DNA of 64,000 nucleotides from JANQIO01 sp965229625 (GCA_965229625.1 CBDDJJ010000001.1:186001-250000), one strand, 5' to 3'; shown: positions 9,080 to 18,274, numbered from the stretch's first letter. A program made the numbers and translations. Notes: generated from the letters alone by a model not told the origin.

Positions 9080-10132
9080 TTAGCAGATTCTCGGGAGCTG
9101 TTCGCCGTGCAGCCAGTCCACGACACGCTCGCCACCGATCGCGGTGGCCATGCGTACCAGTCGTAGCTCGTCCTCCAGTACTTCGCCGACCACGGCGGCG
9201 TTCTCTCCCAGCGGAGTGCGCCGCATGGCGGCCACCAGCGCATCTGCCGCCTGCGGGGCGGCAATTGCAATCAGCTTACCCTCGTTGGCCACGTTCAAGG
9301 GGTCAAGGCCCAGCAATTCGCAGGCCCCGCGAACCTCTTCACGGATCGGTAGCGCCGATTCCTGCAGGCGAATCCCCACGCCGGACTGATGTGCCACTTC
9401 ATTGAGCGTTGCCGCCACCCCGCCGCGGGTGGGGTCCCGCATCAGGCGCAGGGCGGGGCCGTGTTCTGCCACCATGGCGGCCACCAGGTGATTGAGTGAA
9501 GCAGAATCCGAGCACAGCTCGGTCTCAAAACGCAGGCCCTTGCGCAGTGACATGATCGCGACGCCGTGGTCACCGATGGTGCCCGACACAATGACCTTGT
9601 CTCCCGGTCGCGCCAGCTCGGCGCCGAGTTGGATGTTGTCGGGCACGACGCCCACGCCAGCCGTATTGATAAAAATGCCGTCACCCTTGCCGCGCTCCAC
9701 GACCTTGGTATCGCCGGTGACGATGCTGACGCCGGCCTCTTTTGCGGCGTCTGCCATGGAGGAGACGATGCGCGCCAGGTCGGCGAGCGGAAAACCCTCT
9801 TCGAGAATGAAGCCGGCGGTCAGGTAGCGCGGCACCGCACCGCCCATGGCCAGGTCGTTGACGGTGCCGTGCACCGCCAGGCTGCCAATATCCCCGCCGG
9901 GAAAAAACAGCGGTGAAATGACGAAGCTGTCGGTAGTCATCACCATGCGGCCGGCATCCACCGGGAACAACGCCTGGTCATCGCCGCGGTTCAGCAAGGG
10001 ATTGTCGAAAGCGCGCCGGAACAGCAGGTCCACCAGGTCGGCCATGGCGCGACCGCCGGCGCCGTGGCTCATATCCACGCGCCCGTGCTCCAGGTCCAGC
10101 TTACGGGCCTGGCGGCGCCCGGCTTCATCCAT
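9080..10132 (-). CDS. hypE: HypE, carbamoyl-dehydratase for hydrogenase cyanide ligand synthesis
   Basis: HypE takes carbamoyl from HypF onto its C-terminal cysteine and dehydrates it with ATP to thiocyanate, giving the CN ligands of the NiFe site. The protein has DMSHGAGGRAM at the N-terminus, the PurM-like ATP fold (TTDSFVISPLFFPGGDIGSLA) and ends in PRIC, the required terminal Cys. ATG at 10132 gives 350 residues, as in Ralstonia-type HypE; a GTG at 10162 with AGGA about eight bases upstream is a strong alternative and would overlap hypD by 20 bases. It is the last gene of the hydrogenase run. Confidence 0.93.
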   Translation of the reverse strand: MDEAGRRQARKLDLEHGRVDMSHGAGGRAMADLVDLLFRRAFDNPLLNRGDDQALFPVDAGRMVMTTDSFVISPLFFPGGDIGSLAVHGTVNDLAMGGAVPRYLTAGFILEEGFPLADLARIVSSMADAAKEAGVSIVTGDTKVVERGKGDGIFINTAGVGVVPDNIQLGAELARPGDKVIVSGTIGDHGVAIMSLRKGLRFETELCSDSASLNHLVAAMVAEHGPALRLMRDPTRGGVAATLNEVAHQSGVGIRLQESALPIREEVRGACELLGLDPLNVANEGKLIAIAAPQAADALVAAMRRTPLGENAAVVGEVLEDELRLVRMATAIGGERVVDWLHGEQLPRIC

Positions 10133-10142
10133 GGCTGCGTGC

Positions 10143-11318
10143 TTATCCCTGTCGTACTGCACGGCGTTTTTCCTGCTGCGCGCGATGCGCGTCTTCCGCC
10201 TGCTGGCGGAAGCGCCCGTAGGTGTAGTAGGCCGCGCAGGCGCCCTCATCCGAGACCATGCAGGAGCCCAGCGGGTTGTCGGGGGTGCAGGAGGTTGCGA
10301 ACAGCTTGCAGTCGGTGGGCTTCTTCACACCACGCAGTATGGCCGGGCAATCACAGCTCTTGGTGCCGCGTGCATACTGGTAGTGCATGTCAAAGCGCCG
10401 CTCGGCGTCAAAGCGTGCGAACTCATCGCGGATGCCGAGGGCGGATTCGGGAATCTCTCCCAGGCCGCGCCATTCGAAGCTGGGCCGGCGTTCGAACACC
10501 TGTTGCATGATGGCCTGGGCGCGCTGGTTGCCGACCGGCGTGACGGCGCGGGTGTACTGGTTCTCGATGTCGGCGCGCCCGTGGTTGAGCTGTTCGATCA
10601 GCATCAGGATCGACTGCAACACATCCAGTGGTTCGAAGCCGGCGATCACCACCGGTTTCTGGTGGTGAGAAGCACAGAAGCGGTAGGCGTCTGAACCGAT
10701 CACCACGCTGACATGGGCGGGGCCGATAAAGCCGTCCACTTCTACCGGCACCTCGTCCTCACCCACCGCGAGAATGGCATTCATGGCCGCGGGGGTAAGC
10801 ACGTGGTTGCAGAACACGCTGAAGTTCTCGAGCCCTTCGGCCTGTGCCTGCAGGATGCCGAGGGCCGTGGGGGGCGTGGTAGTTTCAAAGCCGATACCGA
10901 AGAACACCACCTGGCGCTCCGGGTGGGCGCGGGCCAGCTCCAGGGCGTCACTGACCGAGTACACCATGCGCACATCGGCACCGTTGGCCTTGGCTTTCAT
11001 AAGGCTCAGGCCCTTGCTGCCCGGCACCCGCAACATGTCACCGTAGGAGCATAGAATCACCTCCGGGTTGTCTGTGGCCAGCCGCACGGCCATGTCCAGG
11101 CGGCCAATAGGCAGCACGCACACCGGGCAGCCCGGCCCGTGGATCAACTCCACGTTGTCCGGCAACAGGTCGGGCACACCGTAGCGGAATACCGCGTGGG
11201 TGTGGCCGCCGCAAAACTCCATCAGGCGATACTCGCGGCCTGTGTCCGCCGCCTCGGCAATGGCCTGGCCCAGGGCGCGGGCCCTGGCGCCGTCGCGAAA
11301 CTCGTCTACGTACTTCAT
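10143..11318 (-). CDS. hypD: HypD, iron-sulfur scaffold for Fe(CN)2CO assembly
   Basis: A 391-residue protein that, with HypC, carries the iron while CN and CO are attached. Visible hallmarks are MEFCGGHTHA near residue 35, the GPGCPVCVLP motif (redox cysteines), GFETTTP, and the C-terminal cysteine cluster (KSCDCPAILRGVKKPTDC, then FATSCTPDNPLGSCMVS) that binds the [4Fe-4S] cluster. It overlaps hypC by four bases (ATGA). Confidence 0.96.
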   Translation of the reverse strand: MKYVDEFRDGARARALGQAIAEAADTGREYRLMEFCGGHTHAVFRYGVPDLLPDNVELIHGPGCPVCVLPIGRLDMAVRLATDNPEVILCSYGDMLRVPGSKGLSLMKAKANGADVRMVYSVSDALELARAHPERQVVFFGIGFETTTPPTALGILQAQAEGLENFSVFCNHVLTPAAMNAILAVGEDEVPVEVDGFIGPAHVSVVIGSDAYRFCASHHQKPVVIAGFEPLDVLQSILMLIEQLNHGRADIENQYTRAVTPVGNQRAQAIMQQVFERRPSFEWRGLGEIPESALGIRDEFARFDAERRFDMHYQYARGTKSCDCPAILRGVKKPTDCKLFATSCTPDNPLGSCMVSDEGACAAYYTYGRFRQQAEDAHRAQQEKRRAVRQG

Positions 11319-11545
11319 GCCATGGCCTCCAGCACGCCGCCTTCGCTCATGGCGGCCAGGGTGCGTTCCGCTTCTTCCTCGTCGACGCGCGACAGGGCGT
11401 AGCCCACGTGCAGGATCACGTAGTCGCCCACTGACAGATCATCAACGAGGGCGGTGTTGATTTCCCGGATGACGCCGCCGCTGGACACCAGCGCGCGATC
11501 CTCATCGAGAATTTCAGTAATACAGACGGGTATGGCGAGGCACAT
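11315..11545 (-). CDS. hypC: HypC, hydrogenase maturation chaperone
   Basis: A 76-residue OB-fold chaperone beginning MCLAIP, whose Cys2 binds the Fe(CN)2CO unit and delivers it to the large-subunit precursor. The HVGYALSRVDEEEA tail is typical. It sits between hypF (one-base overlap) and hypD (four-base overlap). HoxL at 17934 is a second, divergent HypC-family protein of the same cluster; the two are the usual pair in oxygen-tolerant systems, not a redundant duplication. Confidence 0.96.
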   Translation of the reverse strand: MCLAIPVCITEILDEDRALVSSGGVIREINTALVDDLSVGDYVILHVGYALSRVDEEEAERTLAAMSEGGVLEAMA

Positions 11546-13812
11546 CAGTTGACCTCCGTGATGCTGTTATCAGTATTGAGACGTCGCCTGGCCACCCATG
11601 CCTGGCCGAGACTGATGGCGGCATCGTTGGGCGGCAGCGAACGCGGCAGTAGCGGGGTGAGCCCGGCACTGCGCAGGCGATTAGGCAGTTCAGCGGCAAG
11701 GTAAGCGTTGAGGAAGCAACCGCCACCGAGGGCGATGGTGTCAATGCCGGTGCTCGCCGCCGCATCCATAGCCCAGTGGCTCAGGGCTTCCACCAGGGTG
11801 CCGTGGAGCAGGTTGGCGCCACGCACCGGGTCGTCCATGTCAGCCAGTTCGGCGAGCAGTGCCGAGAAGTCGAGGCGGCCGTCGCGTAATTCATAACCGC
11901 CGGGCAGAATCTCAGGTTTGTTGACCAGCGCTTCGAGCTGCATTGGCGCCTCGCCTTCGTAGGCGACGCGAAAGTTGACGCCGAGCAGGCCGGCGGCCGC
12001 GTCGAACAGGCGGCCAGCGGCCGACGTCATCCCCGTCTCTCCACTGTTCAACAGTGAGGCCAGGGCAGGGGCCAGCGCTTCAGCGTGGAAACGCGACTCG
12101 ATTTCGTTCGTGCGGCCCAGCAGGTGCAGCGCGCCGGCCGCCATCCGCCAGGGTTCTCGCGCCGCGGCATCGCCACCCGCCGCGGGCAGCGGCGTGAAGT
12201 GGCCGAGGCGCTCGAAGTCACCTTCGCGCAGCAGCATCAACTCGCCACCCCAGGCTTCGCCGTTGCTGCCAAGGCCGTGTCCATCCAGGGCGATGCCCAG
12301 CGCCGGGCCCTGGTGGCCAGAGCATGCCAGGGCAGCGGCAAGGTGGGCGTGATGGTGCTGCACCCGCACCAGCGGCAGTGAAGCCGCCAGCTGCTCCGCC
12401 AGGCGGGTGGAGGCATAGTCCCGATGCCAGTCACAGGCGATGGCAGCGGGTTGGGTCTGCAGCATCTCCAGCAGTTGATCGACAGACTGGCGCTGGAATT
12501 CGATAGTGGCCGGCGTGTCCAGGTCGCCGATATGTGGTGATTGCCAGGCCTGGCGGCCCCGCAACAGGGTAATCGTATTCTTGAGGTGTGCACCCAGCCC
12601 CAGCACGGCGGGGCCGTTGTCTTCCAGGGGGATGGCTTTGGGCGCATAGCCGCGGGCGCGGCGCAGCGGCAGCGGTTCACCGCTGACGACGCGCAGCACC
12701 GAGTCATCGATTCGAGCGGCAATCTCGCGGTCGTGATCGACCACCAGGTCGGCGACCTCGGCCAGCATCTCACCCGCCCCCGAGTAATCCGTGACCAGGG
12801 GATCACCGCTCAGGTTGGCGCTGGTCATCACCAGGGCCAGGCCGTTTGGCTCCATCAGCCAGTCGAGGCCATCGGGTTTCCCTGCCAGGTAGTGCATCAG
12901 CAGGTAGTGCATGGGCGTGTAGGGCAGCATCAATCCGAGGCTGTCCAGTCCCGGCGATATCGGGTCCGGCAGTTGGCCCTTGCCACGGCAGATCACGACC
13001 GGCCGTTCACGGCTCTCCAACTGTATGCGTTCCGCTTCGCTCACCCAGGCGTAGTGTTCAGCACTGATGCTGTTCAGCACCATCACCGCCAGCGGCTTGC
13101 CGTCCCTGCGTTTGTTGCTGCGCAGGCGCTGGACCACGGTGGGGCAGCGCGCGTCACAGGCGAAGTGAAAGCCACCGATGCCTTTGAGGGCGACAATCTT
13201 GCCGTCGGCGATGGCTGCGGCGGCCTCTGCCAGTGACGTAGAGAGTTGTGGACCACAACTGTGGCAGCAGGTGGGCTCGGCATGGAATCGGCGGCTCGCA
13301 GGGTCGGAATACTCGTCCGAGCAGTGGCTGCAGAGTGGGAAGTCAGCCATGCTGGTTGCGCTGCGGTCGTAGGGCAATTCCCGTGTCATGCTGTAGCGCG
13401 GGCCGCAGTTGGTGCAGGCGATAAACGGGTGCAGGTAGCGCCGGTTGTCCGGGTCGAACAGTTCGGCGAGGCAGTCATCGCAGAGGGCGGTATCGGCGGG
13501 TATGGCGGCGCTGGCAAGCGCGCCACCTGCGGATTCACGAATCTCGAAGCCCTTACCGTCGCTGACAGGTAACGAGGTTTCCTCGCACTCCTGTATGCGC
13601 GCCAGCGGCGGGATATCGCTTTTCAGCCGTGCAACGAAGCTGTCCAGATCGATGCCCTGGGCCTCGATCACTACCCCATCCGGGCCGTTCTGGACGAAGC
13701 CGCTGATGCCGGACTGCTGGGCACAGCGATAGACGTAGGGCCTGAAGCCCACGCCCTGCACCAGGCCGCGCACCTGCAGGCGTCTGCGCTCTATGCGAAC
13801 GCGCGTGTCCAT
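11545..13812 (-). CDS. hypF: HypF, carbamoyltransferase
   Basis: A 755-residue enzyme that converts carbamoyl phosphate and ATP into a carbamoyl group for HypE. Domains in order: acylphosphatase (about 10-95; GLVQGVGFRPYVYR), two zinc fingers (about 108-185; CDDCLAE, CTNCGPRYS, CSHCSDEY, CHSCGP), a YrdC-like adenylation domain (about 195-385; GGFHFACDA, KRRDGKPLAVM) and a Kae1-like domain with metal-binding histidines (VQHHHAHLAAAL) and GLALDGHGLG-type loop. Full length, no break. One-base overlaps with both hypB and hypC indicate translational coupling. Confidence 0.96.
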   Translation of the reverse strand: MDTRVRIERRRLQVRGLVQGVGFRPYVYRCAQQSGISGFVQNGPDGVVIEAQGIDLDSFVARLKSDIPPLARIQECEETSLPVSDGKGFEIRESAGGALASAAIPADTALCDDCLAELFDPDNRRYLHPFIACTNCGPRYSMTRELPYDRSATSMADFPLCSHCSDEYSDPASRRFHAEPTCCHSCGPQLSTSLAEAAAAIADGKIVALKGIGGFHFACDARCPTVVQRLRSNKRRDGKPLAVMVLNSISAEHYAWVSEAERIQLESRERPVVICRGKGQLPDPISPGLDSLGLMLPYTPMHYLLMHYLAGKPDGLDWLMEPNGLALVMTSANLSGDPLVTDYSGAGEMLAEVADLVVDHDREIAARIDDSVLRVVSGEPLPLRRARGYAPKAIPLEDNGPAVLGLGAHLKNTITLLRGRQAWQSPHIGDLDTPATIEFQRQSVDQLLEMLQTQPAAIACDWHRDYASTRLAEQLAASLPLVRVQHHHAHLAAALACSGHQGPALGIALDGHGLGSNGEAWGGELMLLREGDFERLGHFTPLPAAGGDAAAREPWRMAAGALHLLGRTNEIESRFHAEALAPALASLLNSGETGMTSAAGRLFDAAAGLLGVNFRVAYEGEAPMQLEALVNKPEILPGGYELRDGRLDFSALLAELADMDDPVRGANLLHGTLVEALSHWAMDAAASTGIDTIALGGGCFLNAYLAAELPNRLRSAGLTPLLPRSLPPNDAAISLGQAWVARRRLNTDNSITEVN

Positions 13813-14573
13813 CAGGCGCTGGCCGCCGCCAGTTGGCGCGCCGCGCCAATCCAGTTCAGCCAGCGTTCCATGCCTTCGCCGGTGGTCGGCGAAAGCTGGA
13901 TCACCTGCAGGGACGGGTTCACCTTCAGCGCATTGTCGATGAGTGCGTCGACATCGAAGTTCAGGTGCGGCAGCAGGTCGACCTTGGATACCAGCATCAG
14001 GGACGCCGCGGCGAACATGTTCGGATACTTGAGTGGCTTGTCTTCGCCTTCGGTGACCGAGGCGATCACCACCTTGTGGGCCTCACCCAGGTCGAAGCCC
14101 GCCGGGCACACGAGGTTGCCAACGTTCTCGATGAACAGCACGCCGTCGTGTATGTGTAGGCGTTGGAAGGCGTGATCGATCATCTCCGCATCCAGGTGGC
14201 AGCCACGCCCGGTGTTGACCTGCAGGGCGGGTACGCCGGTGGCGCGGATGCGGTCGGCATCAGCACTGGTTTCCTGGTCGCCCTCGATCACCGCCATGTG
14301 CAGGTGATCCTCGGCGGCGGCCAGCCGGTTGAGTGTCTCCACCAGCAGGGTGGTCTTGCCGGCCCCAGGGGAAGACACCAGGTTGAGCGCCAGTACATTG
14401 TGGCTGGCGAAGTGCCGCCGGTTGTGGGCGGCAATATCGTTGTTCTTGCTGAGAATGTCCTTCTCCACGCTCACCAGGTGCGAGCGCGTGGTCGGATCGT
14501 CCCGCAGCGCTGTCACGGTGGCTGATTTCTCTATCCGGGTTTCCCCTTCACTACAACCGCATGTGCCACACAT
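13812..14573 (-). CDS. hypB: HypB, GTPase for nickel insertion
   Basis: A 253-residue SIMIBI GTPase that delivers nickel to the large subunit with HypA. The N-terminal CGTCGC is the high-affinity nickel site; the P-loop is SSPGAGKTT near residue 68, with EGDQETSADADRI, ENVGNLVCPAGFDLGE and the SKVDLL guanine motif following. There is no histidine-rich stretch, so it is not a nickel-storage type; this fits a separate nickel uptake protein being encoded nearby (22717). It shares one base with hypA and with hypF. Confidence 0.96.
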   Translation of the reverse strand: MCGTCGCSEGETRIEKSATVTALRDDPTTRSHLVSVEKDILSKNNDIAAHNRRHFASHNVLALNLVSSPGAGKTTLLVETLNRLAAAEDHLHMAVIEGDQETSADADRIRATGVPALQVNTGRGCHLDAEMIDHAFQRLHIHDGVLFIENVGNLVCPAGFDLGEAHKVVIASVTEGEDKPLKYPNMFAAASLMLVSKVDLLPHLNFDVDALIDNALKVNPSLQVIQLSPTTGEGMERWLNWIGAARQLAAASA

Positions 14574-14914
14574 CAGGCTACCTCCAGTTCTTTCAAACGC
14601 ATTTCTTCACCTTGCTCAACAATGATCTGGTAGCTGCCACAGTCAGGGCAGCCCTCGCCGCGTGCCGAGATTTCAATGGTCCGGGAGCAGTCCATGCACC
14701 AACCGCGGCCGGGAATTTCGCGAATCTCGAGGGTGGCGGATTCCGCCGACGTGCCACGCGCGCCCACGTCAAAGGCAAACTCCAGGGCGTGGGGGTCCAC
14801 ATGTCCCAGGACGCCGATCTCCACCACCACGCGTTCCACACGGTCAAAGCCGTTGGCGACACGTTGCTCTTCGATGAGCTCGACCATGCCCTGGCACAGC
14901 GCCATCTCATGCAT
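14573..14914 (-). CDS. hypA: HypA, nickel metallochaperone
   Basis: A 113-residue protein with N-terminal MHEMALCQGMVELI (His2 nickel ligand) and a zinc domain with two CxxC pairs (GWCMDCSRTI and EGCPDCGSYQ). It hands nickel to HypB and the hydrogenase large subunit. It overlaps the end of hoxV by eight bases and the start of hypB by one base. Confidence 0.95.
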   Translation of the reverse strand: MHEMALCQGMVELIEEQRVANGFDRVERVVVEIGVLGHVDPHALEFAFDVGARGTSAESATLEIREIPGRGWCMDCSRTIEISARGEGCPDCGSYQIIVEQGEEMRLKELEVA

Positions 14915-15935
14915 GGACGGCCTCCTCGCTGGCTATGCTCCAGGGCGCGCAGGGGTCAAAACCCAGCACCAGCAGCCGCAGTTGTTCTTCATCCGGCGCC
15001 AGTGTCCGGGCTTCGTGTTCCAGGGGGCCGCATGGCGCGAAATGCCAGTCGGTGGGCGCGAGCACCCGCCAGGCCGAAACCTTGTCTTCATCGAGTTCCA
15101 CGCGATGAAACACTGGCCCGCGTGCGGTAATGGCGCGCCCCATACCGATGCCTTTACCAAGGGGCCAGGCACTGACCGGGTAGGTGGATTGCTCATCGAG
15201 CAGGTGACCGGCAATCACCAGGGTGTCGAGTAACTGGGCCACCAACCGGCGGGACAGTGCGCCGTAGTCACCGCTTGCGGTCAGTTGTTCAACCAGCGGA
15301 TGACGGCGCATGGCCAGTGGACCTATATCGATACCGGCGGCTTTCGGTGCCAGCGGGTCAAAGCCCGGTTCCCCGAGGGCGGTCTGCGCAATGGCCTGCA
15401 GCGCCTCCCCGGCCAGCAGGCTCGGTACCGGCGCGGTAGCCATGCGGCTCTCCAGTTCCCGCGCTCGCCGCACCACACGCTCAGCAGTACAGTCTGAGTT
15501 GGCAAGCCACCGCGCCAGGTCAGTCAGGTTTTCAATGCTGATAAGGCCGGGTAGCAGTTGCAGCAAGTGGGTGGCCAGCGCTTCCGGCCCGTCCGCCTGC
15601 TGCACAGCCTTGAACAGCGCGATGTCTCGTTCTGCTTCGACGCAGGCCGGCCAATCGATGGCCAGCCGCCAGGCAGCGGCCACAGCCTGCTCACGCCAGA
15701 GCTGGCGGGTATGCTCCACCGCGTAGGGGTCGGGTTCATTGCGCGCGGCGCTTGCCGCACGCTGGGCAGCGATACCCTGGGCGTGGCCACAGATCGGCAG
15801 TAACAGCGGGATGCGCAACAGTGCTTCTTCCAGGCCCAGGCCGCCCAGGATGCCCGTGACCGTGGGTCGCTGCTGGGCTATCGCTACCCCGTCGGCGCGC
15901 TGCGTGATCTCGATCTGCGGCGTCGCGGTGGCCAT
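14907..15935 (-). CDS. hoxV: HoxV/HupK hydrogenase assembly scaffold
   Basis: A 342-residue assembly protein. It keeps vestiges of the hydrogenase large subunit: LPICGHAQGIAA (about residues 47-58) resembles the RICGVC loop with one cysteine left, and FDPCAPW near the C-terminus resembles the DPCxxC loop. HoxV/HupK is thought to hold the Fe(CN)2CO unit as a scaffold before transfer to HoxG. It is placed as in Ralstonia, just before hypA, four bases after the RT fusion gene. Confidence 0.9.
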   Translation of the reverse strand: MATATPQIEITQRADGVAIAQQRPTVTGILGGLGLEEALLRIPLLLPICGHAQGIAAQRAASAARNEPDPYAVEHTRQLWREQAVAAAWRLAIDWPACVEAERDIALFKAVQQADGPEALATHLLQLLPGLISIENLTDLARWLANSDCTAERVVRRARELESRMATAPVPSLLAGEALQAIAQTALGEPGFDPLAPKAAGIDIGPLAMRRHPLVEQLTASGDYGALSRRLVAQLLDTLVIAGHLLDEQSTYPVSAWPLGKGIGMGRAITARGPVFHRVELDEDKVSAWRVLAPTDWHFAPCGPLEHEARTLAPDEEQLRLLVLGFDPCAPWSIASEEAVHA

Positions 15936-15939
15936 GTTT

Positions 15940-16662
15940 TCAGTCGCCGCTGCCGGCGCGAAGGAAGGACCGGCGGCTCATCGGCTGCTCGGCCTGCGGT
16001 TGTCCGCCGCTCGAGGGCCGGGTTTCGGGCTCGGTAAACAGTGCTTCCATGGCATGTTCGCCCACGGCGGTGACGGCGGAGGCTTCCTCGAACTCTGCCA
16101 TGGGGGAAAACAGTGAGCAGGTTTCAATCACGCCGACACCGTCAAGGTGACCGGCGATAAAGCTGTAGTTGCCTGACGGAAAGGTGAGTTCCCGGGTGCT
16201 GCCCTCGCGACCGGTGCAATTGGGTAGCGGCAGCAGCAGGAGGTTCATCGACCAGGGCGTGGCGACCACGGAAACCGTGCCATGTGCGCAGCGACGGGTA
16301 CCGATCACCTGGATATCAAGCTTCTGGTTGTAGACGGGCAGTGGTCGCATGGTATCCGCTACACGCTGGTAGGCGGCCAGCAGTGAGTCACGGAGCTCCG
16401 CCAGCTGAACTTCGCCTGCGCTGGTGGCAGGGCGCTCTCGGGCTTCGCCGGGCCGCAACACCATGAACTGGTGCTGTTCGGCGTCGCAGTTGGGGCAACG
16501 CCAGTGGGAGGGCAGTGCCGTGAAGGCTGTGCCTGGCTGGATTTGCCAGACATCATCGCCCAGGGTCGGGTCGTACACCCACCAGCAGACGCCACATTCC
16601 ATCACCGTATCGTCGCCGATGCGCTGCCCGTCACCCAGGAAGGAGCCCTCGAACATATTCAT
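15940..16662 (-). CDS. Rubredoxin (HoxR) fused to HybE/HoxT-type hydrogenase assembly chaperone
   Basis: A 240-residue two-domain protein. Residues 1-70 form a rubredoxin with MECGVCWWVYDP and WRCPNCDAEQ, the two CxxC pairs for one iron. Residues about 85-215 match the HybE/HupJ/HoxT family (MRPLPVYNQKLDIQVIG, ATPWSMNLLLLPLP, SGNYSFIAGH, CSLFSPMAEFE), which chaperones the Tat-exported small subunit. In Ralstonia these are separate adjacent genes, hoxR and hoxT. Start: ATG at 16662 shares its A with the hoxQ TGA; the longer frame to 16809 runs inside hoxQ and is rejected. The C-terminal tail contains RRSFLRAGSGD of unknown role. Confidence 0.88.
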   Translation of the reverse strand: MNMFEGSFLGDGQRIGDDTVMECGVCWWVYDPTLGDDVWQIQPGTAFTALPSHWRCPNCDAEQHQFMVLRPGEARERPATSAGEVQLAELRDSLLAAYQRVADTMRPLPVYNQKLDIQVIGTRRCAHGTVSVVATPWSMNLLLLPLPNCTGREGSTRELTFPSGNYSFIAGHLDGVGVIETCSLFSPMAEFEEASAVTAVGEHAMEALFTEPETRPSSGGQPQAEQPMSRRSFLRAGSGD

Positions 16663-17549
16663 CAGAGATAGGCCTCCAGCAGCTCCGTCAACCGCTCGGC
16701 GGAATCCTCGAAATCCTGGGCGGCCGCGCGGGCGGCGGCGGGTAGTGCGCCGATCTCGATGGTGTCGAGGATGGTATGGCCCATGGCGTTCACAAACTGC
16801 ACCGCCCATACATGGCGGTAACGGGTGGCCATGATGCGACAGTCGCCGAAGCCACCCGAGGTGAGCTCGAAATCGGCACGGCCCAGCACTGCAGTCAGCA
16901 GGGCGTGGTCAGCTTCGCTCATGGGCAGCAGGGTGAAATTCAGGATGTGGTTGGGCTCTTCATCATCTTCCTGCCAGGCCAGCGCGCGTTCACTGACCTC
17001 GGCGAGGACGGCGGGGGCATTCATCACCTCGCCGGAGGGTCCCGGGATGGTGTATTCGGCGGGCTCTAGTGCCGCTGCGGCTGCCAGTGCCACCCGGGGT
17101 GCCGTGGCCACCTCGACACAGTCGCTGCCGTCGTCGCCGCGCACTCTCCACACACCGGCCAGGACCGACTCCTTGATCTGGTAGCACACGCCGTCCAGGT
17201 TCACATGACCGTGTACCTCGCCCTCGCCGAGAATCTCCTCTACTGCCTGGATATCCAGCGCTGAGAGCACGTCCATGGGCAGCTTGTGAGAGCTGTCCGG
17301 GGAAGCGGCCACCTTGGCCAGCGCGGTTTCCAGGTGGTCGAGCCAGTCGCGCAATTCAGCCGAGGGGGAGAAGTCGTTCGGCAGGCGCGGCGCCGGCGGT
17401 GGCGCCATGCTGGGTACCCCCAGCAATGCCAGCGCATCTTCCGGCGCGCCGCCGACAAACACGCCTTCTGCCTGCTCTTCGCCTTCCCAGATCATCGGGT
17501 TGGGCTGGGAGCCGAGGTCAAGGGCTGGGATCAGGTCATCACTTTTCAT
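16662..17549 (-). CDS. hoxQ: HoxQ/HupH hydrogenase expression/assembly protein
   Basis: A 295-residue protein of the HoxQ/HupH family. The C-terminal half (NHILNFTLLPMSEADHALL, RADFELTSGGFGDCRI, RYRHVWAVQFVNAMGHTILD) is the conserved HupH C-terminal domain. With HoxO it is proposed to protect or assist maturation of the small subunit and its iron-sulfur clusters under oxygen. It overlaps hoxO by four bases and the RT fusion by one base. Confidence 0.92.
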   Translation of the reverse strand: MKSDDLIPALDLGSQPNPMIWEGEEQAEGVFVGGAPEDALALLGVPSMAPPPAPRLPNDFSPSAELRDWLDHLETALAKVAASPDSSHKLPMDVLSALDIQAVEEILGEGEVHGHVNLDGVCYQIKESVLAGVWRVRGDDGSDCVEVATAPRVALAAAAALEPAEYTIPGPSGEVMNAPAVLAEVSERALAWQEDDEEPNHILNFTLLPMSEADHALLTAVLGRADFELTSGGFGDCRIMATRYRHVWAVQFVNAMGHTILDTIEIGALPAAARAAAQDFEDSAERLTELLEAYL

Positions 17550-17941
17550 GCCGTAGCCTCCTGCTGCGGTTGGCCCAGGTAGCGCCCGAAGGCGCGTTCG
17601 TAGTCGATCCAGTCGCGCACGCCCGGCAGCACTTCCAGGGTCTTGCCGGCGGCGACGAACACCAGGCTGGGGGGCGTAATTACCCGGAAGCGCTCCTGCA
17701 AGTCGGCTTCCAGCGCGGGTTCAATCACCGCAGCCTGCACCATGCCGGGGTAACTGCGCAGCACTTCGCGCAGCGCCACCGCCACGTCGTGAGCCTCGCG
17801 GACGCGCCGGGCGCCACCGCTGAACAGCAGGACGCTCAGGCCTTCGGCGGCGACAAAGCTGTCCAGTGACTGCGCATTGAGTTCGCTGAGCTGCCCCTGC
17901 GCCAACATATCGGTGATGGCGGGGCTCTGGGTGTCATCCAT
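17546..17941 (-). CDS. hoxO: HoxO/HupG thioredoxin-fold hydrogenase chaperone
   Basis: A 131-residue protein of the HyaE/HupG/HoxO family, with a thioredoxin-like fold (LSVLLFSGGARRVREAHDVAV, YPGMVQAAVIEPALEADLQERF, PSLVFVAAGKTLEVLPG) but no CxxC pair, as expected for this group. It binds the Tat signal of the small subunit precursor and is needed for the oxygen-tolerant enzyme. ATG at 17941 was chosen over TTG at 17950, which has its GAGGA too close; either way it overlaps hoxL. Confidence 0.88.
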   Translation of the reverse strand: MDDTQSPAITDMLAQGQLSELNAQSLDSFVAAEGLSVLLFSGGARRVREAHDVAVALREVLRSYPGMVQAAVIEPALEADLQERFRVITPPSLVFVAAGKTLEVLPGVRDWIDYERAFGRYLGQPQQEATA

Positions 17942-18272
17942 GGTGGGCAATGTCCTCTGGATTCGGTGTGCGTAGGTGTTCGGGCAGTTGCGGTTCGCGA
18001 TCGACGAGATCGGCGATCAGGTGTTCGAAGGGCTGGCCATCGGCTGCGGCCGTGACAGCGGCAAGGGCGTCGTCAATCAGTTGCGCTTCCTCGGGTTCCA
18101 GTGCGCGGATGGCGATATCCACATGGGCCAGCAGCCAGTCACCGGGTTGCAGCGTGTCGTCGAGCAGTGCGGTATTGACCTGGCGGAGGGCATCGGGTTG
18201 GCCGCGTGCGGTACACAGCGCAGTGCCGGGCACCGGGACGGTGCGCACCTGCAACGGGATACCGAGGCACAT
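17934..18272 (-). CDS. hoxL: HoxL, HypC-family maturation protein
   Basis: A 112-residue HypC paralogue beginning MCLGIP, with the conserved pattern QVNTALLDDTLQPGDWLLAHVDIAIRALEPEEA and a C-terminal extension of about 30 residues absent from HypC. In oxygen-tolerant systems it binds the large subunit or its iron unit during aerobic assembly. It follows hoxM after two bases and overlaps hoxO. Confidence 0.92.
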   Translation of the reverse strand: MCLGIPLQVRTVPVPGTALCTARGQPDALRQVNTALLDDTLQPGDWLLAHVDIAIRALEPEEAQLIDDALAAVTAAADGQPFEHLIADLVDREPQLPEHLRTPNPEDIAHHG

Positions 18273-18274
18273 GG

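Noticed and set aside
11315..11545. HypC and HoxL as an accidental duplication
   Set aside because: Two HypC-family proteins with distinct lengths are usual in oxygen-tolerant hydrogenase clusters.
16663..16809. Longer N-terminus for the rubredoxin fusion
   Set aside because: This part overlaps the end of hoxQ in another frame, and the ATG at 16662 gives a complete rubredoxin.
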